A stretch of 64,000 nucleotides of DNA from Tridacna crocea (taxonomy: Eukaryota; Mollusca; Bivalvia; Cardiida; Cardiidae), in the NCBI GenBank assembly GCA_943736015.1, contig OX031056.1, positions 64,259,277 to 64,323,276 on the forward strand, read 5' to 3'. Within the stretch, counting starts at the first letter, position 1. Each line of letters starts with the position of its first letter. The position numbers were made by a program, and so were the translations under genes. Under the pieces are notes generated by a model, which was not told the DNA's origin, made no database searches, and saw only the letters and a list, made by a program, of their open reading frames with translations. Below, piece by piece: positions 24,033 through 36,077 of the stretch.

Positions 24033-25837
24033 CATTCGTGGCAGTTACATGACCTATCCGACCCTGAGAAAGAAAGACCCATCCGACCCTGAAAAAGCAA
24101 GTACGGACAGGAGAAAATACTTGTGGTGGGCAATTTCTCATTTTCCCTAGGGATCGTGTGTAACATGTTTTCTACGATTCCCACAGTGTTTTCAACCCTT
24201 TCGAAAGGGTATTTTTCGTCTGTAAGTTCTTTCAACTTGAAAAAAAAAAAAAACAATCATAATATATTTTGTCGTTTAGTAAATAGCTAATGGTTATATC
24301 TTGATTGGGTAAACTTTGTCTTTTGTGTGCATGTGTGGTTTGATGGTTTTGATTTTTATAATTTCTGCTTTTTACGATTTTTAAAAGAAAAAAAGGTTGG
24401 GAAGACGGAGAAATAAAACTGTTATAGCACATAAAATAATTTCACCGGCTGCTCAGACCCATTAGAGTAAATTTTCATGGTTTACGCAAACGAAAAGTTA
24501 CAGATTCGGCATATAAAAAAGCATTCATTCAAAGTTGGTTTTCATCGAACAAATAAAAGAAAATGGTACTGTGTGACACCGATTTGTATTTTGGCTTAAT
24601 GAGGGATGTTGCATTTGCTTACAATGTCTACTACTATCAATAAATGTATTAAATGTATTAAGATGTTTCCATTTGAGTGAGTCTAAAAGCTGTTTAAGTA
24701 TAAGTATCATTCTTAATACAAGGTTGATTGAGTACTATCTCTTGAAATAATAAATAATGATTACGCAGCAGGTAACTTTTTAAGTTACTGGTAAAGGAGA
24801 AGTAGCTTGTATTATTCCCATTTCCGTGTACATGCATGGTCTATGTCATTATTTTTCCATCTTTTATTCACTCATAGCGATTATGCTTTTTGCAGGTTGC
24901 ATTGTTTTAAAGATGGAAGAACCTCAATGTTTAGGCTAATTCTTCCAATGAACAATTAAAATATTAAAGATGTTAAAGGGAGGGGGACATTTGAAAGAAG
25001 GGAGAAACTGTTTAATTTATGTAAATGAAAAGTTGTCAGTTTTGATCTAGTGTTGTCATTCTTTGAATGGTAAGTACTCTTTGCAGGAGAAACCGATTGC
25101 GTATTGTTTGAAAAGTAGAAGATAACTTGTAAAAAGATAATGCGCCTGTTTCCATATTTTATCCTAAACAATCAACAGCAGGGTCGTTAGATGCCGTATT
25201 TATACAGTAACAGGTTAAGCTTGTTATTTGAATCTTTACCAAAAGACAAAATTTCAGACTTGTTCACAATGAAGTAATTTTCTTAAGACAAGTAAAGCAT
25301 GGAAAAAATGGAACTTATCTTTTATTGAGTTAAAAAAAGTGTAAGAAAATGAGAAAATGTTGGCAACCAGCTTTAAAATCTTTTTCTTCAATGTTTTCAA
25401 AGGCCTTCTATTTGATACGACAGATCAAAGACCGATGTGAAAAAAGCAAGGAAACATGAGTTTGTGAGCTGTCGCCAGAAAAAAAATATATTTAAGGCAT
25501 TAATTTCTAAAAAGCTGAAAAGTTGAAAAAAATAATCAAACGTGCATTTTCTTATTTCATATGTCAATCTTAATCATTGTAAAAGGAAATAATGTCATAA
25601 GTATTAAATTCTGGTCTTTTAGATAAATAGGATACATAATAAAACATCTTAAGGATTCTGTCAGGATCAAACGGTATTCGATCTAAAAACAACCCGGGTA
25701 TAAATTCCAGTTTATAATCATGTTGATACATGTATATCATAAACATAGCAGGGGGTCCGTTTGTCAATGAAACATTACGTAACACAATAAAGATACCCGG
25801 CTGGCTAATCTAACAGTAAGACTCGGCCAATATCGGC
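24033..25837. other. Unique DNA with old MITE fragments
   Basis: Degraded palindrome-MITE pieces occur at about 24100-24280 and 25225-25450 (aaatgagaaaatgttggcaa). No coding block recognised. Confidence 0.4.
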
Positions 25838-26335
25838 AAAGCCCGGCATAATCCGAACGTTCACGGAAAAAGAAAAAAAATAGGATAGTGGCATTAAAAA
25901 AGCCGTAAAAAGTACCAAAAGTTTATTTTTTAAAAGCCTCAAAATTATACCATTTGAAAGAGAAATGAATAAAGTAACTCACTCCACTTGAGATAATTTT
26001 GACTTTTCAACACAAAGAAAGAAAACTAAACAAATATTACACTTTTTGACCTCGGAAAATGCGTTTTTCCTCTTTATTCTATATAAACCATACCTACATT
26101 TTTAAGTTAAAAAAGGACCAAAAGTTTCTTTTTCGAAATTTTTCAAACTAAGTTCATTTGAAAGAGAATAAATTGAATTTTTTTACCTCACTTGAGATAA
26201 TTTTCAATTCTGAAAATTGATGAAATTATAAGCGTTTATTTACCTAGGCCCTTCATAATTCTATATAAAAAAATGCAGGTAAAATTGGCCGATATCGATT
26301 TTTCTATGTCCGCGAAAGTTGGATATGGCTACAAA
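25838..26335. repeat. Candidate TIR element with internal duplication
   Basis: The left end catAATCCGAACgttcacgga and the right end in reverse complement (catatccaactttcgcgga) match imperfectly. Inside, a block of about 190 bp is duplicated: accaaaagttt, catttgaaagagaa, cacttgagataatttt and ttctatata occur near 25915-26090 and again near 26110-26270. No coding. Confidence 0.4.
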
Positions 26336-27958
26336 GGATGTAGAGTAAAACTCTGATATTACGAATGCCAAAGAACCTCCAGATTTAATTCGCTCTAAGC
26401 ACAATCTACTATGTCGATAGTGCGAACTTCGCTATATTTTGGGACTCAAAGATAGCTACATGTACATGTAATATAACTTTTATTCAACCTTTCTCATGGA
26501 AAAAAATATTTATTTATATACAATAATTCAGGACACAATTTAGTCAATAAATTATTTATCACTGAAAAAAAATCAAAGTACTGATAGTACTGAAGGCCAG
26601 GAAATTGAGGATACAAAAGAACACAAGAGGGCAATTTTAATTAATACAAACAGGTAGACGGACAGAGATACAAGCGCATTCCACTAAGCCCCTGGAATTC
26701 TTTGTTTTAACTGATACTAGAAAGCACCAGCCAGAAACTAATTAAGCCAGAGCTAGGCATGTGCTCACAGTTATGGGGTGCCTGATAATGGCTTAGAATA
26801 CTTAGTAATTTGTCGTGCTTGTAAACAATCCAAGTCAAAATTGAACTATTCAATCGGTGCAATACCAACTTTGATTATCTAAATTTTCTGAGACATGTGA
26901 TGTCTTGTAGTCCTGAATGACGTTATTTTTTACATTTATGACGCAAGAACATATTTATTTCAATTATTGATTTCAATGAAAATACATGTAAGATAGATAT
27001 CAATGTAAAATGTAATGAATAATAAAGATTGGAGTGATATGGCAGTTAGTCATGTTGCCTCTACCTGCCACAAGTCGACGACATTTCGAACTGGTCATAT
27101 TTGAAGGAAGTTGTAGATGAAAATCCAAAGTAGTTCTTCGTGTATATTGAAAAGTAAGATTTTGGGGAAATTGGGAGGAATTGCTTGTTACAAGCAAATT
27201 CTCTTTTAGCCAAAATATTTTCTCAATAAAATACTGTGAAAAGGTTGGATTGTTTTGGGAAAACGATTAGGCTCGGTTTACCTATTTTACTTGCCCATTT
27301 TTACGGACAAGTCACAGTGACTTGAACTTCGATACTTATATCTACATAATATAAAAAGACGTTAATCCTAATTCATAATCGTTGTCCAAGGACAACTTGT
27401 GTCAAGCCCGCGAACACTTGACTCTCAAGCTTGACTTGGACCCTGGACCTGAATAAATGTTTCAAAGGGAACTTCTGCTCATGATGGAGAACAATGCATT
27501 ATGCTAATTTATAACAGAATCTATCCAAAAAAGAAGGAGTTATGGTTCGGACGAAAAATTGGCCTTCAATGTGGCCTTGATCTTCAACCTACTTCAACAG
27601 ATATTTCAAATGGCACATTTATTCGTGACGGGAAGTCAATTGTGCCAAATTATTTTGAAATCCATTCACAATTGTAGAAGTTATGGACCGGAAATATTCG
27701 GATGCACACAAGCCCTAGTGAACACTAGAAATATGTGTGTCAGAGACACTGATGCCCCTGCTAAATGGTATTGGTCACGTGTATGTCATATGACTCTTGT
27801 AGAGAGAGAGATAAACAATACATTAAATGACAAACGAACGACTACAGAAAAAAAAAAATACAAGCATTTATTTGGTTTCAAATCAAAGTCAATCAAAGAC
27901 ATTTTTAAGAATCACACAGGTGTAATCTATTTGTGACAGGTGTAAAAGGTGTGAAAAT
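26336..27958. other. No gene recognised
   Basis: A 125-codon plus-strand frame at 27559-27936 has low complexity in part and no recognisable domain. Its upstream text (ggagttatggttcgga and gtggccttgatcttcaacct) resembles noncoding molluscan repeat sequence. I do not call it a gene. A palindrome-MITE remnant may lie at 27110-27230. Confidence 0.4.
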
Positions 27959-27978
27959 CTTCCTTTCGCGAAAGGAAG
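27959..27978. repeat. Perfect 20 bp palindrome
   Basis: cttcctttcgcgaaaggaag is exactly self-complementary. The word gaaaggaag and its complement recur just downstream (gcgaaaggaagttcctttcg), giving a compound hairpin of about 40 nt. Confidence 0.85.
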
Positions 27979-28171
27979 CGAAAGGAAGTTCCTTTCGCTG
28001 TTTAGCTATACCGATGTACAAACTAAAAAAAAAAACGAACTTTCAAAAATATTTTTATAGACAACTTGATTAACGATATGGATGAAATTTGACGTTGGGG
28101 TCGGTTTTTCTAAAATTTTATTTGGGGACGATTTCACCAAAGAAATCGTCTCCAGGGGACGATTTCTCCGG

Positions 28172-28303
28172 AGTGATAAACATAACACGGGCCAAGCAGT
28201 TTGGGGATGATTTCTCCAGGGGCCGATTTCTCCAGCATTCCGCTGAAGTACCCTAGATTTAGTCGATATACATATGAAAAAGTGATAAACATAACACGGG
28301 CCA
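28172..28303. repeat. 23 bp direct repeats flanking about 85 bp
   Basis: agtgataaacataacacggg plus cca occurs at about 28172 and 28280. The intervening segment contains repeated gatttctcc words shared with the sequence just upstream. This looks like a small tandem duplication. Confidence 0.6.
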
Positions 28304-28843
28304 ATATTCTTATTATGTAGTTTGCTTTATTTACAATCGCATTTTAGCGGAGACGCGTTTTGTGACACATATGTTCAAATGTCATTATAGACAAATTCCG
28401 AGCAGAGTTGTCGTTCGTTACTCTCACCATACATGAATGTGAATGATCCGGAGTGCAAGAGAGAGCGTTATAGATATTAACCGTATATAGCGCGTAGGAA
28501 TACACAACTGTCGGATATAGCTAAGTTTATTAGGTTACGCCTTTATTAGGTCAGTGTTAATGACAAAAACGGGATAAAAATTACATAATCATCAGTTATT
28601 AAAGGGTCGTAATACCCTTGCAATTATATGGCATTTTGCAGATGAAAGCTTTGAGGATAGGAAAGCATTTACACCGTGTGATAAGCAATCTCTGTAAAAT
28701 ACTTGGGAAACTAGTTTTTTTAGCGGACTCAGCGATATAGAGTGGACACACCGTCCAACATTTTTGTCCCTTGAGGGATTCCCTGGCCTAAAAATCAGTC
28801 ATTTATTTTTTTCTTTTGTTTTGAATTTACTGTTTGGCGATTT

Positions 28844-29125
28844 TCAAAAAATGCATTCTTTTTTATTTTTTTTTTTTTTCAACATCGTAAAAAATTCATG
28901 CGGCATGTCTGAATGACATTCAAAAGCATGATAAAAACAGTCAAAAGCTGAAGTAATTTGTTCCATCGTGGGTATGATTAAAGTCTCCACCTCTTCATCA
29001 TCACTTGAAACGTCCTCCCAAATTGTCGAAATAGCAGAGACAATGTCGTCTGCTGACCTTGTCTCTGTAAAAATGAAATCGGCGTCAATCGTTGTGAAAT
29101 CATCTGCTGTGAGGGCCCCCGACAC
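28844..29125 (-). pseudogene. Tigger/pogo-type transposase C-terminal fragment
   Basis: A 93-codon open end. It reads DFTTIDADFIFTETRSADDI, then an acidic stretch (SSDDEEVE), then IPTMEQITSAFDCFYHAFEC, and ends in a lysine run. Tigger/pogo DDE transposases end the same way: an aspartate-rich D-x-D-I/L-x-T block, a (S/T)-D-D-I-V motif, acidic residues and an amphipathic helix around AL..L. No DDE core or CENP-B-type HTH is seen upstream, so only the last tenth or so of such a protein is present. No ATG start is evident. The assignment is from pattern only and could be wrong. Confidence 0.5.
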
Positions 29126-29507
29126 TCGGGGCCTTAGAAATTGGTGGCTACCTTCACCTCTGTGGCATATGGAACAGGAACAGAGGAAACCGATAAGAAT
29201 AAAACTAAAATTTCATGAAACTATATCCGTGATTTCATTAGTGCAATTATAGGGCTCTGAGGTGCCTTGCCTAAGGTCACTCATACGAAAGACCCTGTGC
29301 GTCGTGTCCGGGCCTCTAGTTATTGCGTGTTTTAAAAGACGTTATTACCGATGATTTAATCAATCAGTCGCTTTGCCGGTACACTAGAATTAATTGCAAA
29401 GTCCCAATGGTTCTTATGAGGCACCATAGATATGAAGAAGTTAACCATGGTGCGATACTAGACTAACACCATTATCACAGGGCTATTAATCTAATATTTT
29501 TTAGTAC

Positions 29508-29625
29508 GGCCCGGTAGCTCAATAGTCAGTTTATCTGACTCGTGACCTGAGGTTTGTAGGACAGATTCATAGTGGGTTGCAGCGAACTTCCTTTTCGGCG
29601 ATTTTTTACCTCTCATCTAGTTAGT
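29508..29625 (+). repeat. tRNA-derived SINE
   Basis: The head cccggtagctcaatagtcag has an A-box-like sequence. The body gcgaacttccttttcggcg and cctctcatct matches the SINE at 8248-8400. The B box is weak. Confidence 0.65.
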
Positions 29626-29649
29626 TATAACATGATTAAAGGTCTTACT

Positions 29650-30030
29650 AGAAATTTCGCGTTACTGCGACTTTTTTGCGTTATAACGTGTTTTAAATCA
29701 CGTTATTACGAGAATTACTGCGCCTTTCTTTTTTGCGTTATTACGTGTTTTGAAACACATTATTACGATAATTTTCGCAGTACTGCGATTTTTTTTTTTT
29801 TGCGTTAAAACGTGTTTTAAAACACGTTATTACAGGAATTTTCGCGTTACTGCGACTTTTGTTATGCGTTATTGAGTGTTTTAAAACACATTATTACGAG
29901 AATTTTCGCGTTACTGCGAATTTTGTTATGCGTTATTGCGTGTTTTAAAACACGTTATTACGAGATTCTTTCGCGTTAGTGCGACTTTTTTTTAGCGTTA
30001 TAACGTGTTCTAAATTCACGTTATAACGTG
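29650..30030. repeat. 64 bp satellite with palindromic core
   Basis: Six units with a period near 64 bp. Each contains a palindromic core related to aacgtgttttaaaacacgtt, then attacgagaattttcgcg and ttactgcgactttttt. The core lets each unit form a stem, and one unit carries a (t)12 run. Confidence 0.88.
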
Positions 30031-30099
30031 TTTAAGAAAAAAAAAAGAATACCATTCTGACACTTGTAGGCTTTCGTAGACATTAGAGGTGATTTTTGA

Positions 30100-32040
30100 C
30101 GAAACAAGAGGACCATGATGGTCCTATATCGGTCACCTGAGTACCAAACTGTAAAATCAAATTTGTGACCCCTTGGCAGGGCCAGTTTTGACCCCAGGGG
30201 CATCCTAAGAGAAAACTTGGTAGGGGTCCCATAGGAGATGGTACTTACAAAATATCAAAGCTCTACGCCTTCTAGTTTCAGAGAAGTAGAATTTTAAAGT
30301 TTTCCTTCTTTTCCTATAATTCGAACTTGTGACCCCTGGGGCAGGGCAAGTTTTGACCCCAAGGGCATAGTATGAAGAAACTTTGTGAAAGTCCGCTAGG
30401 AGATGCTACATACCAAATATCAAAGCTCTACGCCTTCTAGTTTCAGAGAATAAGAAGTTTAAAGTTTTCCTTCTTTGTTCCTATGTTTCAAACTTGTGAC
30501 CACCGGGGTGGGGCCAGTTTTGACCCTAAGGGCATCATATGAACAATTTTGGTAGAGGTCCTCTAAAAAATGCTACATATCAAATATCAAAGCTCTGCAC
30601 CACCTAGTTTCAGAGAAAAAGAATTTTAAAGTTTTCCTTCTTTGTTCCAATGTTTCAAACTTGTGACCCCCCCGGGGCGGGGCCAGTTTTGACCCAAGGG
30701 GCATCATATGAACAATCTTGGTAGAGGTCTCCTAGGAGATGCTACTTACCAAATATCAAAGCTCTGCACCGTCTAGTTTCAGAGAAGAAGGTTTTTAAAG
30801 TTTTCTTTCTTGGTTCCCAAGTTTCAAACTTGTGCACCCCTGGACGGGGCCCGTTTTCACCCAAGGGGCATCATATGAACAATCTTGGTAGAGGTCCTCT
30901 AAAAAATGCTACATATCAAATATCAAAGCTCTGCACCACCTAGTTTCAGAGAAAAAAAAAATTAAAGTTTTCCTTCTTTGTTCCTATGTTTCAAACTTGT
31001 GACCCCGGGGCGGGGCCAATTTTAACCCCAGGGACATCATATTAACAATCTTGGTAGAGGTCGACTAGGAGATGCTACATACCAAATATCAAAGCTCTGC
31101 ACCCTTTAGTTTCAGAGAAGAAGATTTTTAAAGTTTTCCTTCTTTGTTCCTATGTTTCAAATTTGTGACCCCCAGACCGTGGCCAGTTTTGACACCAGGG
31201 GCATCATATGAAAAATCTTGGTAGGGGTCGACTAGGAGATGATACATACCAAATATCAAAGCTCTGCACCACCTAGTTTCAGAGGAGAAGAATTTTAAAA
31301 ATTTTCTTCTTTGTTCCTATGTTTCAAACTTGTGACCCCCGGGGCGGGGCCATTTTTGACCCCAGGGACATCACATGAACAATATTGGTAGAAGTTTACT
31401 AGGAGATGCTACATACCAAATATCAAAGCTCTACGCCTTCTAGTTTCAGAGAAGAAGATTTTTAAAGTTTTCCTTCTTTGTTCCTAAGTTTCATACTTGT
31501 GACCCCCGGGGCGGGGCCAGTTTTGATTCCAGGGGCTTCATATGAAAAATCGTTATAGAGGTCCAATAGGAGATGCTACATACCAAATATCAAAGCTCTG
31601 CCCCGCGTAGTTTCAGAGAAGAAGAATTTTAAAGTTTTCCTTCTTTGTTCCTAAGTTTCAAACTTGTGGCCCCGGGGCGGGGCCATTTTTGACCCCAGGT
31701 ACATCATATGAACAATCTTGGTAGAGGTCTCCTAGGAGATGCTATATACCAAAATATCAAAGCTCTAAGCCTTCTAATTTCAGAGAAGATGTTCAAAGAT
31801 TCTACTTTTTTTTTTTCCTTTTGGATGCCATGGCAACCAGAATTATGACTGGAATTCAATCTCTTGAACAAGTTTGGTAGAGCTTTACCCAACATCCCTG
31901 CGTAGTTTCATTAAGAATGGCCCAGTCGTTTAGGAGAAGATGTTTAAAGAAATTGTGGACGACGGACGACGCACAACGGACGACAGACATTGGGCGATCA
32001 CAAAAGCTCACCATGAGCACTTCGTGCTCAGGTGAGCTAA
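30100..32040 (+). mobile_element. Pearl/Helitron-like element with ten 167 bp repeats
   Basis: The left end has a short palindrome, ggaccatgatggtcc, followed by cggtcacctgag. Ten tandem units then follow with a period near 167 bp. Each unit contains cttgtgacccc, ggggccagttttgaccc, tcttggtagaggt, aggagatgctacataccaaa, tatcaaagctct and tagtttcagagaagaag. The right end has ggacgacggacgacgc, then a hairpin tgagcac-ttc-gtgctca (32014-32030) and ggtgagctaa, finishing ctaa at 32037-32040. Bivalve Pearl elements share this plan, and Helitrons end in a hairpin just before CTRR. No Rep/helicase frame is present, so it would be non-autonomous. Exact ends are inferred. Confidence 0.75.
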
Positions 32041-32667
32041 AACAAATGTATTGTGAAAATACACAGAACAGTAAGTGGACATAAAAATCGAAATAAATAT
32101 CTGATTGTCTCTCAATTTGGAGTGAAAATCATTGGAATGTATTTGCTCTGATAGAGTAAAAACTTTCCTTACTGACAGTCTCGCGCACGCTGAAACATTG
32201 CGAGATTTTGACGGAAATAAGAAAGGTGGCGGAGTTGAGAAAGGGGCGCAGTTCGGGCATCCGACGACATAAAAAAATATCTACAATGGATGTAATTTCA
32301 TGTAGGTAGATTTGCATACCGACCTCGTTCCAACCGGGCTTTCTCAGTAGTTGCAGAGATATTTTCGAACTGTAAAGCCCTGACAGAACCTAAGTCAATA
32401 TGCTCAACGTCAAACACGGGTTCATGTTCTATAGAGCAAACCACTCCTTATATAATATCGTGAACGAAATCGAAAAATCATCGTTGAATGCTAAGTCGGA
32501 CACGACCTTGTAACCAGCAATTTCATCGGTAAACAACACAAAACGGACTTACCATGCAAATTTAAAAAGCAAAAATTATCATGACCCAACCACTGTGATT
32601 AAGAATAGTCGGACAATATGTACCCTGATTACAGTCTCTCAGGGAGCAGTCGTCAAGAAACTATTGA
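32041..32667. other. No feature recognised
   Basis: The segment at about 32160-32340 is slightly richer in CpG (ctcgcgcacgctg, gggcatccgacgac). I see no coding motif. Confidence 0.35.
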
Positions 32668-32760
32668 CCTCGTCACAGCATGACAAAATTTTAGACTTGT
32701 CTAAATTGAATGGATTTGCAAGCAACATATTAAATATACCTTAAAACATGAAATTTGTCT
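32668..32760 (-). repeat. Palindrome MITE, 5' fragment
   Basis: It carries acaaaattttagacttgtct, aaattgaatggatttgcaag and aacatgaaatttgt, the outer arm of the family. It stops just where the Penelope-like sequence begins, so the retroelement may have inserted in or next to this copy. Confidence 0.65.
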
Positions 32761-32769
32761 TCCATAAAG

Positions 32770-34028
32770 TAAAGTATTTTATGCAGGGTGCTGGTAAATC
32801 AAAAACATCCATACAACACATTTCTGATTTAATCGAGCTTATTTTAACTAAAAACCATTTTCAAAAACTAGGCACTGCCATGGGGACACGAATGGCCCCT
32901 TCGTATGCTTCGCTTTCATGGAAAAAAATCTGGATTCTTCTAATTTGCAGCCATTATTGTGGTTACGTTTTCTTGATGATATTTTCATGATTTGGGATGA
33001 CAGTGAAGAGCAGCTGTTAAAGTTTTTTTATAAGCTCAATCATTATCACGAAACCATAAAATTTAAGTATAGTTATTCCAAAACCGAGGCGGTTTTCTGG
33101 ATGTCAAGCTTGAAAAATCTGATGACGGGATTTTGAAAACTAGCGTATATGAAAAGGATACTAATGTTCATCAGTATATCGAGTTCTCATCCTGTCACCC
33201 CTTATCTTGTAAAAAAGGCATACCGTTTAGTTAAGCTAAACGGTATCGTCGTATTATTTCAAATGTTGACTGTTTCAAACAAAATTTAGATAGACTTAAA
33301 ACCTGTTTTCAAAAGCGTAACTACCCTACTGATGTGTTATGTGAGGCACTTCAAAAGGCATCAGCTCTGACTATTGATGAAGCCCTAAAATCTAGAACTA
33401 CTGAAAGTCAGGATATAATCCCTTTTGTCTGTACTTACAACCCATCTCTTCCTAACATAGGAATAATTATCAATCAGTATTGGGGTTTACTTCAGATATC
33501 AACCAGTGAAAGTGTGCGCTATTTATATGAAACTAAGCCTGTAGTTGCTTACAAAAGACCAGCTAATATTCATGATATTCTAGTTCACTCTAAACTAAAT
33601 AAGTCTGCAGTCTCATATAATGTAACCAAATGCAACAGACGCCGTTGCACACATTGTTTAACCATTCATGAGTCTGATTGTTTTACTAGCAGTACTACAT
33701 CATGCATGCATAAAATAAAGCAAGACCTTTCTTGCATTTCTACTGATGTAATATATTTAATTACATGTAAGAAATGTAAGTTTCAGTATGTTGGACAAAC
33801 CCACCAGAAATGTGCCAATCGCATAAATTTGACATTGTACATTTCCCTGATATGATTACAAATGTTTCAGAACATTTCAATTCCCCTGGACATAGCATTC
33901 ATGATTTTACATTTATGCCTATTGAGAAAGTTTCAAATAACTGGAAAAGACTATTGAAAGAAACATCTTGGATGCACATTCTTGGTACTATTACTCCACA
34001 TGGAATGAATTCTAAAGTATTATTTTAA
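32770..34028 (+). pseudogene. Penelope-like retroelement: RT and GIY-YIG, degenerate
   Basis: Three frames read in series give one protein. The first has GTAMGTRMAPSYA, an RT block typical of Penelope-like elements. The second has WLRFLDDIFMIWDDSEEQLL, containing the RT catalytic D-D pair. The third (33334-33855) ends with VIYLITCKKCKFQYVGQT, the GIY-YIG endonuclease core, and continues in another frame (33810-34028) with EHFNSPGHSIHDFTF. Frameshifts near 32920 and 33820 and a stop at about 33232 (GIPFS* where Gln is expected) show it is dead. The N-terminal half is missing, consistent with 5' truncation. It lies between two palindrome-MITE copies. Confidence 0.88.
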
Positions 34029-34065
34029 TTCTTTAGCAAAAAACTTACTATTCTAATTTATATAT

Positions 34066-34341
34066 TTAACCCGTTACCACACAATCCCTACTTCTAAAAA
34101 CCCTGCGAAAGAAGCCCTTTGAGAGCATTGTGGTTTAGGTTGAGAATGCTGGTGAAAGGAGAAAATGCTGGTAACCAGCATTTTCTCCTTTTCCTACAAT
34201 ATTTTCTACTTTTCCCACAATGTTTTCTAATGTTCCCAAGACAAACTTCAAACTCTCAGTCATATTTAATTTGTCGTCTGCAAAGAAATAATACTGTCAT
34301 TTTAGTCAAGTCCACGATTTTGTCGTCTGGCAAAGAGTTAA
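34066..34341 (+). mobile_element. Palindrome-centred MITE, extended copy
   Basis: Starts ttaacccgttaccacacaat and ends gtctggcaaagagttaa. At 276 bp it is longer than usual because the segments agaatgctggtgaaagga, tttctacttttcccacaatg and ttgtcgtctgcaaag are partly duplicated. It follows the Penelope-like remnant by under 40 bp. Confidence 0.85.
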
Positions 34342-34729
34342 AGTATTAGAAGTCATTGTATGTATTACCGGTAGATATGGTCTGGGTGATAGAAATCGTC
34401 TTTAAAGGGATTGGGACAGTGTGAGTAAAGCAGCATATGCGGGTAACTGTTTTTTTCTCCTTTTCTCACACTGTTTTCTTCTTCCCGGTTTTCCTAATAG
34501 AGATATTTGAAACAGGGTTGTTTGGTAACAGTTTGTTTATCATTAGTGCTAATTTGAATCTGAGACAATATGACTGATGACTTCAATTTACATGTTACTC
34601 AGGTCAGCCTGCTCTACTGCATTGTCTGATCTTGCCTCAATGCACATTCTATTATGATTGCTTAGGTAGCATTATAAGCTACAGTAACTTTTGCATTGCT
34701 GTTTTTTTTTCAACAGTTGTACGTAAAGA

Positions 34730-34830
34730 GCATGTGGGAACATGGTGGGAGGGAAAGAAAATGCTGGTAACCAGCATTTTCTCCTTTTCTCACAATATTT
34801 TTTACTCCTTCAGAGATGGAGTCAATCATT
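34730..34830 (+). repeat. Solo core of palindrome MITE
   Basis: The centre aaaatgctggtaaccagcat is perfectly kept, with short arms on each side, while both outer arms are unrecognisable. Confidence 0.7.
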
Positions 34831-35164
34831 GAAGCAAACTTATTTTGTCACCTAAATTACTTTGAATATCTGGAAACTTTCCTAGTGGTAAAAAATTCAA
34901 AGTATTTGTGTCATACAGCTTTTATTTTCTTTTAACACGGCAGTTTTTACAGGCATTTTTAATATTAAGCTTTAAATTTGCATTTTTCCTGTAATTTTTG
35001 CATCTTCTTGGATCCTGTTTGTGTTAAATATACTAAAGCTGTAGATACATATTATATATACATGTACATGTACATAATTAAATTTTTTGTGCCAAAGTCG
35101 TTGCCATTTTCTGGCGTCGTTGCCATTGACGTCATTTGACGTTGATGTCATCAACCTTTATTCT

Positions 35165-35548
35165 AACATGACACGCGACTTTGGCTCTATAAACACAGTG
35201 CAAGGAAAACGTGGTAAAATCTGCGACAATCCATGTAGAGTGACGTCATCCTTTATCGACTGACGTCATTCAGTGAGTGAGTTATTCAATGGAACATAAA
35301 CTTCATCCGCGTTTTTACTCTCAGTTTTAACTTTTTTTTCCTTTCATTAAGAATTGGCCATGTTAGAATCGAAATAATCTTCTTTCTATCGTGGTATATC
35401 GTTCAATAAACCACGTTGTGAATTATGAGGCGCAATGAATAACCCACTCGGGCTATCGCCCTTGTGGATTATTTATTGTGCCTCATAACTCACAACTGTG
35501 GTTTATTGAACGATATACCACGATAGAAAGAAGATTATTTCTTAAATA
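35165..35548 (-). mobile_element. Large hairpin element with CRE-like sites
   Basis: The inner palindrome (about 35370-35548) pairs ataatcttctttctatcgtg, gtatatcgttcaataaacca and tgaggcgcaatgaataa with their mirrors around gggctatcgccc. An adjoining tail (35165-35360), bounded by inverted attctaacatg words, contains TGACGTCA at 35241 and 35261. Related copies lie at 48583-48965 and 48966-49331 in the other orientation. No coding. Confidence 0.85.
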
Positions 35549-35659
35549 ACAAACAATATGTCCCTTGATAAAGGTTTAAAATAACCGAAACTAGTCGGGA
35601 TTAAAATATCTTTTCAAAATTATATCTGGCGTTTGATCTCTTTTTTTCATTTATCTTCC

Positions 35660-35960
35660 ATAAAGCAGAAATTCTTGTGAGAAAAGAGAAAATGCAACAT
35701 TTTCTAAAATATTTTTCAAAAGACTTCTTCAGGTTCGGTCAAAGTTGAGATTGTGTGGTAAAATAATAATTCACTTAAATTTATGGCAGACGACAAAGTT
35801 TTCGAATTGTCCCTAATTGATTCAATTTGTCTTTGAAGTAACAGAAAATGATGCGGGCAAGGATAAAATGTGGGTTACTACCAGTATTTTTTTCTCAAAG
35901 TTGTTTCCATAATTTTTGTACCCGAGTTGTTAAAATATGTATTTTTTTCCTAAACGTGTG
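35660..35960. repeat. Two degraded palindrome-MITE pieces
   Basis: Fragments gagaaaatgcaacattttct with aaaagacttcttcagg and ttgagattgtgtggta (about 35690-35760), and gcagacgacaaag with aaaatgtgggttactaccag (about 35790-35950). Confidence 0.5.
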
Positions 35961-36077
35961 GGCAATTACACTTTAAGTTAAAAGCTTCTTTCAAATATGT
36001 GTCGGCATGGGTTAGGCGGCTAGCTGAGTTTAGAGAATATTTTTTTTTTGCATCTGCTGAACAGGTATTGCTGTATA

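Noticed and set aside
27559-27936. 125-codon plus-strand frame as a possible gene
   Set aside because: No recognisable domain, AT-biased composition with a polylysine run from an a-run, and upstream text like noncoding repeat. No splice or promoter support.
30100-32040. CRISPR-like array
   Set aside because: The 167 bp units are full-length tandem repeats without unique spacers, in eukaryotic DNA.
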